DNA of 64,000 nucleotides from Incurvaria masculella (lineage: Eukaryota; Arthropoda; Insecta; Lepidoptera; Incurvariidae): positions 16,362,077 to 16,426,076 of the forward strand of contig OX335646.2 of assembly GCA_946894095.1 (NCBI GenBank), written 5' to 3'. Each line of letters begins with the position of its first letter. Within the stretch, counting starts at the first letter, position 1. The translations under genes were made by a program, and so were the position numbers. This document shows, piece after piece, positions 29,691 to 39,804 of the stretch. The notes beneath the pieces are model-generated. The model saw only the letters and a list, made by a program, of their open reading frames with translations. It was not told where the DNA came from and made no database searches.

Positions 29691-31361
29691 TACAGGCCAG
29701 CTAGGCCATAGACCTAGCATGCGCGCGCATTCTATGAGCTAGGCAAGCAAACTAGGTCCAAAACATGTTACTTGACCGACAGGTTTGTGGAGATGTAGAA
29801 TGGCATTTACTGAGCAGACTCAGTAGATTCTCACCTGTGACTCACCAGTGACTCACCGGAAGTCATAACATACCCATGAAATGAGAGCCTCAAGTCACCC
29901 TAGTGTTGTTCACTTTCTAATAATTATAAGTAGAGTGCGATGACACAAACAACATTTTATGTTTGATGACGTCAGGCAAAAGCGTTGCACTTTCATCTGT
30001 GACTTACTCGTTTTCGCTCCCTGAGTAGATATGCAGAAGAATATGACTGTGTGGCACAGAATTTAACGTAATTGCATTCTGTGATTGCAATAAACCTCTG
30101 TATTCTGTGGCAATAAGTTTTTTCAAACGAGACTGTGTTTTACACTTTTATAGATAGACTAATCGAAATTTATTTCCAAATAATAAGCTCAAGTGTTCTG
30201 TGGTGCATCGCCATCGTACCCGTCTACTAGTAAGTATTTTACAATTTCCAATTATTCTCGATGGATGCGTCCTCCGTCGCGTCTCTTCTCTTCTCTCTTA
30301 CCCCCCCCAGTTAGTCATTGTTGTAGTTTGTTGTTATATGTGCATGGATTCATAGATAAAAAAGTCGAACATAGAACCTCCTCCTTTTGTGAAGTAGTTG
30401 TTTTGAGAAGAAGAATAGCGATCATAATGCAGTCGGTTTTTAGGTACTCTTAACTTTTGTTTGCACCTATGTCCAACATTCCTTCATATTCAGGTGTTAA
30501 TTGTTTTTGCAGAGATTGCACTTTATTAACATAAATTTTTAGATTTTAATTTGAACGGTTCGATCACTCCCTAATAATCATGCGTGGAATCGATTAGAAT
30601 GACTAATCCATATTTATGAATTACTGGATGCTTTGCTATCCGTTATTAAGTATTGTTAGTCTGTACTTTCATTACTTTGTATGAACCGTGTCCCCGAATA
30701 CTTAATACTGAACGGAGTAGATTATGAGTTGCTTAAATCAGTAAAATGGAAACGCTCGGCTCGCACTATCTTTGTAAAACTTCAATTAGACCCCAGTGTC
30801 CGTGGCATAAGTTTCAGTTCAGTTTCTTTATTTCCTCCATTAGATGTAAATCAATTCAATCGTGCTTCTTCCCGTGTCTTGACAGATCAGTGAGGATGAA
30901 ACCCAAGGTTTTTAAGTTTCTTAGTGGCACTTCATAGTCGGTGGCTAAGGCAAAAGTCCTTTCAGTTTGTTCTGAATTTTCATCATTCAGTATTTTTTGA
31001 GCTCTTTGTAGGCTTTTTGGACTTCAGGAGTTTTTGTATTTAGGGCTTTTCGTAGTATGCCAGGATTTTCCTAATTTACATTTTTTTATTTTTTTTTATG
31101 TAACGAGGACACTGGAAGTCAGTGCCAGTGTGTACATTGGATGGTGTTGCATTCCAGACATATTGTTGCATCTAATTAGTGAAATCTACTGCATTCTCTG
31201 TGTAATCTACACTTTTGAGAGGTAGGTACTTATAGGTATTTAGATACTTATAGGTATTTATATTCAGACTACATATTTATCCCTGAATAAGGAATAAGTT
31301 CCCATTTGATTTTTTTTCGCTTACAAGAAATTTCCCTGTTTGTAAGGTAAGTAATGTATGG
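29691..31361. other. Intergenic, no gene seen
   Basis: Mixed AT-rich sequence with a C-run at 30301. Open frames at 30193 and 30681 show no domain. Confidence 0.45.
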
Positions 31362-31945
31362 GTAGTCAGTGTTCTCACCTGAATTGGGGTTTACGGAACT
31401 TCGAAGTTATGTAAAAATGTCAAACCCAAAATTTTTTTACAACTTATTCTGTTGTTTTACTTCTCCAACTTGTCAAAATCAAACTTGGGAAAACGCGAAG
31501 TCAGCATTGTCAACAATACGTAAGCTGTCAAATCAAACTTAGGGTTTAATCCGTACCTTACCATCTTGCAATCAATACCAGTACATGATAATCAGCACTT
31601 TAGTAATAAAGGCCCTTTACATATGTTCTTAGATTTACACCGTCGCTGCACATAATGTTTTGAAAACTTACGGTTTGCTACGGATGCTTCCGTCGTTGGA
31701 GGCGAAACATGTCGGCCAAGCACGGTATTCGACACCGGAATACCGTAAGTTTTCAAAACATTAAAGGCCCTTTAAGTGTCAATTAAAATAAATCAGCACT
31801 TGGTAAAAACCAAGCTCGCAAATGTTAGTTCAGTTAACGCACACTACGCGCGCTCTTTAATTCTCCATACATTTGAAAATGCTAGTAGATCAGTTTGGTA
31901 TAAAAACCTATTTAGGTGACAAATTGGACTAAGGGCTCAGACCAT
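31362..31945 (+). mobile_element. MITE of the TTCTCACCTAAATTGG family, interrupted
   Basis: The left part 31362-31555 (GTGTTCTCACCTGAATTGGG) and the right part 31805-31945 (CTATTTAGGTGACAAATTGG) form one element. The 250 bp between them are foreign and include the palindrome at 31654-31762. Confidence 0.68.
31654..31762. mobile_element. 109-bp palindromic element with hammerhead-like core
   Basis: Perfect 21-bp terminal inverted repeats (31654-31674 and 31742-31762; outer 20 bases AATGTTTTGAAAACTTACGG). Inside, GCTTCC and GGAGGC form a stem followed by CGAAAC and GTC, and CGGTATTC/GAATACCG forms a second hairpin. Confidence 0.7.
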
Positions 31946-32084
31946 AATTAGGACAGGTGAGTGGTCAACATGAAGATTTTGTTGTGGTTGTTGTTGTTTG
32001 GGGGGTGGTCGCACTTGCACTGCACTGTAGCAGTTCATGACAGAAATAATATATTAATAACTAAACATGTATCACACATTTTTT

Positions 32085-32640
32085 TTTCGTTGCCACTGGA
32101 TTAGTGCATTGCTTTAAGGTTTTTGCTTGGCTTGTGGTGATGCTTGGTTTGGGTCACCTCTTTTTCTAAAATATGGTTGAGAGAGATGATGGCTGGACCT
32201 GGAGAGAAATTCCCGGACTCTTTGCGTGAGTAAAATTGGACACTAACGCAAACGCTGACCCAAGTTAGCGTGAATTTCGCAAATTGGTATTTACGAGTGA
32301 CAGATGGCAGCTCTATCGTGCATCTGGCAACATTTGCGCTTCTCTGCGTTACCAGCGCCGTCGCCTCCGGATTGGTCAGTTTGTAGAAAACATTTGATAG
32401 TGGAAAATACTCTGCCAGCGTGAATGACGCACAATTGCGTAGCGTTCGGAAGTTATCGAAAAGTCTGTAATGCGCCCGCCCTGGCTTGATGCTCATGAAT
32501 GGGTGATGTCAGTGGAGACTGTCCTGCTCCAATTGGCAACATGTTAGATGGCGAACAATGTATTTTTTGCAAAATAAACTGAAATTAATCATGTATTGTT
32601 GCATACGGTATAAACTGTTGATTTTTGTGAACTTATTAAT
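32085..32640 (-). mobile_element. Dispersed repeat, copy 1 (contains a 277-bp insert)
   Basis: GTGCATTGCTTTAAGGTTTT, AAATATGGTTGAGAGAGATG and GCTCCAATTGGCAACATGTT match the copy at 35625-35885. Relative to that copy, 32203-32479 is extra and is bracketed by CCTGG on both sides. Orientation is arbitrary. Confidence 0.7.
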
Positions 32641-33530
32641 GACCGAGCGAAGCGTCTCTGTTTCAGCTTAGGCAAAAATGCTTTCGAATGTCCAAATGTT
32701 CTCCACTACAGGTCACATTTACCAACCGATTCTCGTGAAATTTTGTGAGAATCTTCGCTCTATGGATTTTTTTGTCGATTTAGTTTTTTTGGAAATTTAA
32801 ATAAATTTCACAAAACTAAAGCATTAGGTACTTTATGCAGTGAGAAAAATTTATTAATAGTAAAAAACTCTTTAACTTAAAAACTTTAAACCAGCTTTAA
32901 TTTAAAAAGTTTTTTAAAAGTTTATAAAACTTAAAGTATATAAAATAAACTTTAAATTAAATCAAACCCATCAATATATTACATTAGACAATTTATAAGA
33001 TATAAAAGCTGATCGTAAAATTTACCCGTGTAAATAAACAATAATACAATATGTAACTTGATCTCGACACAAGTAATTTTAAGAAAAAACATATTTATTT
33101 CATAAAATAAATTGTAGGTAGATCTCGCGACAAGCTTTTATATAATATAAATAGTATTAAGTAATAAATGAATGGGTTTGATTTAATTTGAAATTTATTT
33201 TATTATTTTTAGAGCATCTAAATAAAAGTTTGTTTAAAAAAAAATTGTTTTATAAAAAATACCACAAAATGAACCCAAAACATGATTGTATTTTTTTTAT
33301 TTTGCTGCTTTCATTAAATATTTTAAGACATTGCAAAATAATTTTAAACTCAATTACTATGTTGTTTAATGATTAGCATATGCTTATTGTTGGTTTGAAT
33401 CACCAAATTTATTACGACGAATTAGGGTTAAAGGAATTAAGTTTATTTTTTGTTCCTAGATAGATTCCTTAAGACATGAAAAACCATTAGAAATGTCGTT
33501 TATTATACCAAACACTGCTTATTACTCTGG
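32641..33530. other. Intergenic, no gene seen
   Basis: Very AT-rich, with repeated TTTAAA-type words near 32860-32960. No gene or named repeat. Confidence 0.5.
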
Positions 33531-34075
33531 TTAAGGTGGCCCAACCCGGCGGGCCTAACTCATTAGCGGGCACGGTACAAAACCGTGCTGTTGCGCTCTG
33601 GGACCTTTTCTGTTTCAAAGAATAAGACAGGCTCCGTGATGAGGAAGATGCAACATGTCCACAAAAAAGACAATGTGCATAGCGTATGATTTGGTAAGAT
33701 TTACGAAAATTTTAATTTTAAAACGACTTATAGCTAAAAGTAAACCAAGACCGCTGTAGTAAAAAATCTAACAAAAACTAAATAGATTATAAATCTTGAT
33801 TAAATATTTCTGATGACTAATCTTTTTAATATGTTCTTACTTTATGATTGCGTAATCCACCTCCAAAGTTATTGTATAAAACGCGCGAAAAATTCGAACT
33901 TTCGGACTTTATAACTTAGAAACCAAACTCAAGTGTACAATGCCAATGGTCATCAGACATCTAGTTCGATCTAATAAAGCTGTTTTGAGCAAAATTTTGG
34001 ATCTCTGACAAGAAATATGGGCGTGATCTTCTTTCCCCTTTTGTATGGGGAGATTAGCGGGATGGGCCACCTTAA
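33531..34075 (+). mobile_element. TTAA-flanked MITE, tandem copy 1
   Basis: TTAA at 33531-33534 and 34072-34075 flank a 537-bp element with ends GGTGGCCCAACCCGGCGG and ATGGGCCACC. The TTAA duplication suggests mobilisation by a piggyBac-type transposase, an inference from target choice. No transposase is encoded. Confidence 0.82.
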
Positions 34076-34619
34076 GGTGGCCCAACCCGGCGGTCCAAAC
34101 TCATTCGCGGGCACGGTACAAAACCGTGCTGTTTCGCTCTGGGACCTTCTCTGTTTCAAAGAATAAGACAGGCTCCGTGATGAGGAAGATGCAACATGTC
34201 CACAAAAAAGACGATGTGCATAGTGTATGATTTGGTAAGATTTACGAAAATTTTAATTTCAAAACTACTTATAGCTAAAAGTAAACCACGACCGCTGTAG
34301 TCAAAAATCTAACAAAAACCAAATATCATAACTCTTCATTAAATAAGCTATGTCTGATGACTAATCTTTTTAAGATGTTCTTACTTTATCATTGCGTAAT
34401 CCACCTCCAAAGTTATTGTATAAAACGCGCGAAAAATTCGAACTTTCGGACCTTATAGCTTAGAAACCAAATACAATTTTACAATTCCAATGGTCATCAG
34501 ACATCTAGTTCGATCAAATAAAGCTATTATGAGCAAAATTTTGTATCTCTGACAAGAAATATGGGCGTGATCTTCTTTCCCAGTTTGTATGGGGAGATGA
34601 GCGGGTTGGGCCACCTTAA
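34072..34619 (+). mobile_element. TTAA-flanked MITE, tandem copy 2
   Basis: This shares the TTAA at 34072-34075 with copy 1 and ends at TTAA 34616-34619. Terminal inverted repeats GGTGGCCCAACCCG and CGGGTTGGGCCACC are perfect over 14 bp, so this is the better preserved end pair. The interior is highly similar to copy 1. Confidence 0.85.
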
Positions 34620-34892
34620 GGTGCCAACATAAATCTCGCACTTGTGCAAAGGCGGGCGCTACATATAATGGATTGTGCCTAGTATGCGGTGGGGGGCGAC
34701 AGGGTGGATCACTGCCGGAAGGAAGGGAGTGGGCCGGGTGACACGGGAGAGCAGGGCTCAGCGGTGGAGTCAGGAACTTGTTATGGCCCCGGGTAATAGG
34801 AAGGAAAGGAAAAATAGGAATCTTCGGACGAGCAAAAAAAGAGGGAAGAAAAAAACGTTTTACGGCCATTACTGTGGCCCAGAAAATTTTGT

Positions 34893-35215
34893 TTTTTTTT
34901 CATGGAACCTGACATGGATGACCAATACCACACAACTACCGTTACGATATTAGCCTAAATCACCACATTCGCGCAGGAATTAGGTGCCATGCGAGAACCT
35001 TCCCTTTATGAGCACGACTACGAGAACGCGGAAAATTTTCCATTGCCGTTTCATCCAATGCGGTGGTACCAAACCGGGCGGGCTTAACTCTGCCACCTAG
35101 TAACTCGCATTTGTAACGAAATGTACTTATCCAACTCAAAAAGAGACAGAAAGAGGTGCATGACCGGGGCGAGGATTTGAACACAGACCTCTCGTATGAA
35201 AAGCAAGTCCACTAG
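34893..35215 (-). mobile_element. SINE copy with type-1 head
   Basis: Minus strand: B-box-like GTTCAAATCC near 35172, then CATTTCGTTACAAATGCGAG, the body GGTACCACCGCATTGGATGA, and the tail CATGTCAGGTTCCATGAAAA near 34897. Confidence 0.78.
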
Positions 35216-35439
35216 TCCAAAATCTGTACAAAATTAAAATCTAAATCACAAAATGTCATGAATGGCCCTGAAAATATGAATAATATTCAATATTTTTTTC
35301 TAAATGTTGGGTTTTCCTCGGGGGTGGGTCTACTCCTACCTGGACTTTAGGCTGTCTGTTAGCAATACACGGCGAGTTACGAATAAAGATTTTTTTTATT
35401 GTTATCTTATCAAAATGTTATTCAAATGTATAGTTTTTG

Positions 35440-35570
35440 TTTTATGGACATGAATAGCTAATACCAACTGATATGATTTTGGATTTTGGATGGATATGAC
35501 ACCACATGGGAACTAGGTGCCACGCCAGGACATTCCTTATATTGCTCGGCCATATTGAACTGGATGGACA
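35440..35570 (-). mobile_element. SINE 3' fragment
   Basis: Minus strand: TCCATCCAGTTCAATATGGC through AATGTCCTGGCGTGGCACCT to a tail near 35445. The 5' two thirds are absent. Confidence 0.7.
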
Positions 35571-35624
35571 ATATTATTTAAATACTAAAATAATACGAAT
35601 TAAAACGAAATCGTACAGAGCTTT

Positions 35625-35885
35625 CACAACTTTTTCATGTTGCCACTGGAGTAGTGCATCGCTTTAAGGTACTTGCGGCGACGCTGGGTTCGGGTCTCCT
35701 CTTTCCCTAAAATATGGTTGATAGAGGCGATGGCTGTGCCTGGCGTGATGCTCGTGAACGGGTGCTGTTTGTGGGGACTGCCTTGCTCCAATTGGTAACA
35801 TTCTAGATGGCGGGCATGGTCTTTACTAATAAACTGATATTTGTCATGAACTGTTGCATATGACATTAATTGCTGATTCTCGTCA
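35625..35885 (-). mobile_element. Dispersed repeat, copy 2 (without insert)
   Basis: This is the empty-site relative of the repeat at 32085: GATGGCTGTGCCTGGCGTGA shows the uninterrupted junction. Confidence 0.7.
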
Positions 35886-36129
35886 ATTCATATTAATTTA
35901 GCGTGTTTATCTGTGAGTCTAAATACTTTTGTAAATTTAGACTAAGTGGACGTTGAAAAAAAAAAACCAGCGGAGTTTCTTTCCAGTTCTTCTTCGCTGG
36001 GATTTCCCCGAACTGGGAATATGACAAATCCGAGTGCAGTGTACTGTCTATGGATGATGAATAAACAATAAACAACAATTATTTTACGTTTACGGATAAA
36101 CAGTGTTCAGCTTTCTATTTAGCTCGACG

Positions 36130-36429
36130 TTTCGTCCACCACCAGCTTTGGAAAAAGTTACATTACCAAACCATTACTAAACCAGAATAGGAGAACACAT
36201 CAAGGCACTTAAAAACAATGAGTTCCACAAGTCGGCGATCTGTGAGCATGCCTTGAATAATGGAAATAACCATCGGATTCGTTTCGACCAAGCTGAAACG
36301 ATAGCTATAGAAAAACAATACATGCCACGTTTGGTTCGAGAATTTTTATCTTTTAATTTTTGTAATATACCTTTTAGATTGGAAAATATGCTTTATAAAA
36401 CATTGGAAAAAAATAATTGGTCATTTTGA
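36130..36429 (+). pseudogene. Penelope-like retroelement, C-terminal GIY-YIG fragment
   Basis: The frame 36184-36429 (82 codons with stop TGA) reads RIGEHIKALKNNEFHKSAIC, then EHALNNGNNHRIRFD and KQYMPRLVREFL. This matches the end of the GIY-YIG endonuclease domain of Penelope-like elements (EH...SAI.EH....H.I.F.......E...R..RE). The GIY and YIG motifs themselves and all of the RT are missing upstream. Positions 36130-36175 on the minus strand carry TCC, a loop, GGA, CGAAAC and GTC, resembling the 3' half of the hammerhead ribozymes known in this class. The orientation differs from the frame, so the piece may be rearranged. Confidence 0.68.
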
Positions 36430-37494
36430 CCTTAAATTTAGATATTTTTTTACGAAAAATACAGATATTTACAAATAAAATGAAAACATATGGATATAGA
36501 ATAAAGCTTTCTCAACTGATAATAAAAATATTAAATTCTGATGACTTTTAGGGGTAGAGAAACGTTAGGGCCTGGAAGACGATTTCGCTTTAATGGCGGT
36601 CGCCGTGCAAAATTGTGCCTTGGCCAATGGACAAAGAATGCATTTCTTAAAATTTTCAAATCTTAGCTTTACTGACTTCACAACAGCCTTAACTGTGCTT
36701 AGAATTTGTGTAAATCAAACGGTCGAATGTAAATAAATAAATCACATGATTGGTTTAGCTTAATATTGATGGACATGAACCATATTATGACGGTTTGTTT
36801 CTCTCTCATCTTAAAAACGAATTACCTTTTTTCCATAAATATATTTTTATTTTCTCCCTTAACATATTCAGAAAACTGTCCTCGCATTTTCTTGCCACAG
36901 ACACCGTTGGACGGGGTCTCTGGAGATTATTTGCACACGAGCACATCTTTTCCGCTCCCGGCTCGAAAAATAAAACACAGGCATCGGCTACCCCCGTGCT
37001 ACCCCATACCCTCTTCCCACACACAGTTACCTTACACAGCACAATCTGGATTTTCCTTTATAGTGCAAGATTATAAAATTGAAATCCCGTGTAGGTGTGC
37101 CAAATTTAAAAAGGGAATCGTGTCTGGATGCACTGTGCTAATCGTGATTTAATCAGTCTTTTTTTTGACCGGACACTCTGAATACGACTTTAAAAGGATC
37201 CTTGCTTCCTTCATGACCGTTTGTAGCAAACATATTTTACAGGCTTCGCACAGCCTCTACCTCTACCTCTACTTGACCTAAATGGTCCAAGGGGGGCAGA
37301 TACCGGGACTCGCAAAAATAGCAAAAAATATATTATCATAGGCTTTTATTTAGTTTGTACCGGTGTCTGTTATCAAATCTTGCAAGTAAAATAAATAAAT
37401 CAAAGTTACAATCTTCATTTCATTCATAAATCATATCTTTTTTAAATTTAGAATGTTATAATTTTCGTGTCAAAATAGTTTCACTCTGATATCT
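36430..37494. other. Intergenic, no gene seen
   Basis: Two overlapping frames (36766-37152 and 36795-37076) lack domains. The BEL/Pao insertion site follows. Confidence 0.5.
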
Positions 37495-37499
37495 GACAC

Positions 37500-39397
37500 T
37501 GTTGAGGACCGCCAGGCTGCGAAGGTCCCGAAGCCCAGTCTCTCCTCGTTCCAACAGGAATCTCTACCCAAGTGGTCTCCCTTTAGATCGGGATGAAGAC
37601 CACCCCCCTGTACCCTAGTACAGGGACACACATCTACCCATAATTCTCGAGGGTCGCATACTGCACGGAGAACAATGACGAATATCCCGTCGAGAACTAC
37701 AGGCAGATAAAATAGAAAAGTCTTGAGTGTGTGGGTACCTGCGTGCTCCGCTTGAAGTCTCAGCCACTATATATCGTTGATTCGGCGTCTCACTGACTTT
37801 AACGTTTGGAAATAACTCAAAGGAAACACTGACTCTACTATAAAAAATACTTTATTTTTCTATTAATTTAAACTATAAGGAACTATTAGGACAGAGATAC
37901 AGTGTTACAGCAAAATTTCGCAGCGAAGTGCCGTCCTCAGGGCGGTCGCCCTTATTTATACAATCGGTAACGCCTAGCACACGGACAGTGGCGATCTTAT
38001 TTTGTGTGAGTGATGGATGCACACATCTACATTTAGGAGCAGATCTTTTTATATGAAATTTACAATTTTCTTAATAACTTTTACACTAATAGGTCGATTA
38101 CAAAAAATGATATTTTACATCAAATATACAGTAATAATATATCTTAGGACAAAATTTGTCGTTTGTGACTTATTTAAATAAAAAGATATCTTCACTGAAG
38201 GCGTTTGCAACAAAACATTAAATATCTTTTTCCCTGTTAAATCTAAAATTATAAATTATATCTCAAATTATGCGCTAAGATTTGGATCATCCATCAATAT
38301 ATTATTTACTCGAAATGATTATAAAATAAGGGGCTTGAGGCCTCCTTTAGGTATTAAGTTACATAGGTGCTCAGATAAATGTACTAAGAATTAGACATAT
38401 GTGTAAACATATAATTAGATATCCTGGGGTCATTAATAACATAAAATACATTATTAATTATAAAGTTTTGGCACACAAAACTGATATCTAAAATCTAACG
38501 AACCTATTTTGCACTCTAATTCAAAATTCTTAATTAAAATGAATCTTAACACTATACTATATTAAAGCTTATACAAAAATCTATAAAATAACATATTTTC
38601 ATGAAACATTACAAGCATACTTTTTCCATAAATCAACTTATTTTAATGATAACTAAAAACCTGTATAAATCTCAAACCTGACACTATTTTACATTTCTAA
38701 GTAGGGCAAAATGAAGGCTTTTCTTATCTAAATACAATATCCAAATATCATTGTTCTACGTTTATTAATTGAGAAGTTATTTCAATATTTAAAATGCTTC
38801 ATACAAAATAGTACCTAAAATGTGCTTAGAATTCCTGGTATTTCGGGTCCTGCTACCTGTGGAAATTTCCATTATAATATATTGTAACTCTTCTAAATTT
38901 TATACCTCCTTGTTTCGCATTTAACGGACAAATTATGTTAAAGCTATTGAACGCTAGATGGCATTAAAAGGTTATCGAGGTGTCTTTCTCGCACTCGAAT
39001 AGTTACAATCTTGCGTCTCTGTCACCAAAATGTTTGCATATGTGCGAGGTGGAGGGGCACTCCCCCCGCTACCCTCTCTCCTCTCCTCTATCCATCTTGT
39101 CTATGTATGTGTACACTTTTGGTTAAACTACTTGCCGCTGCGGCGCTGGCGCATTATGTACTTTGAGTTGAATGGATAGATCTTTCGGAGGGGTTGGCCA
39201 CGCCCATAAAAAATATGGCGCAGTTTTCAGGCGCGAAATTTAAATGAGTACATTTTTAGAAGAGTTACTAAATTGACTTTAATTAGTCTATATAAAATAA
39301 TGTTACACCCTATAGTCTATGTAAATAAATCTAGGTATCTATTATTATAAAGGTTAAATATCTAATAATCTTATGACTACTGGCTGCGTCGTCGACA
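37500..39397 (-). repeat. BEL/Pao 3' LTR
   Basis: 1898 bp, with termini TGTTGAGG and TCGTCGACA as read on the plus strand. I compared it block by block with 45430-47327 and saw no difference. Unlike the coding region it is AT-rich. Confidence 0.95.
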
Positions 39398-39411
39398 TAC
39401 CCCCTTCCCGC
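39398..39411 (-). other. Polypurine tract of the BEL/Pao element
   Basis: Read on the minus strand, CGCGGGAAGGGGGTA lies directly against the 3' LTR, where plus-strand DNA synthesis would be primed. Confidence 0.8.
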
Positions 39412-39445
39412 GACGTCTTGTAGAGAGGTGTAGAGTCGCGAACCT

Positions 39446-39804
39446 TCAGTCTTCGTCGACGACTTTACTGCTTCCAGGATAATGTAGTTGTTTCGGGGAA
39501 TGGGAGGGAATCGCTGGTGATGATGATACCCTCTGTGAGGTTTCAGCAATTATGTCTGTAGGGAGGACTATGAGGTTTCTTGTAGATCGTTTCAGGATTC
39601 CAGTTGTCGTTTGGATATCCGCAACTCGTACGATGCCATCTTTACCGAGGTAGGTATTTATAACTCGTCCTTTTCTCCAAATGTTCCGGGGCGCGGACTC
39701 CTCGACGATAACTACAATGTCGCCTTCTTTTAATTCTGGATCACGACTTCTCTCACGACGTAATTGAAGTGTAGGTAGATATTCTCGAACCCACCGTTTC
39801 CAAA
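39446..39804 (-). pseudogene. Out-of-frame continuation of the BEL/Pao polyprotein
   Basis: After the main frame drifts at about 39802-39804 (an A-run on the plus strand, T-run on the coding strand), the family-like C-terminal tail of integrase continues in the next frame to TGA at 39446-39448, roughly 118 codons. Residues such as LKEGDIVVIVEE and RNIWRKGRV mark it as the true continuation, so the annotated stop at 39730 is a product of the frameshift. Confidence 0.82.
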
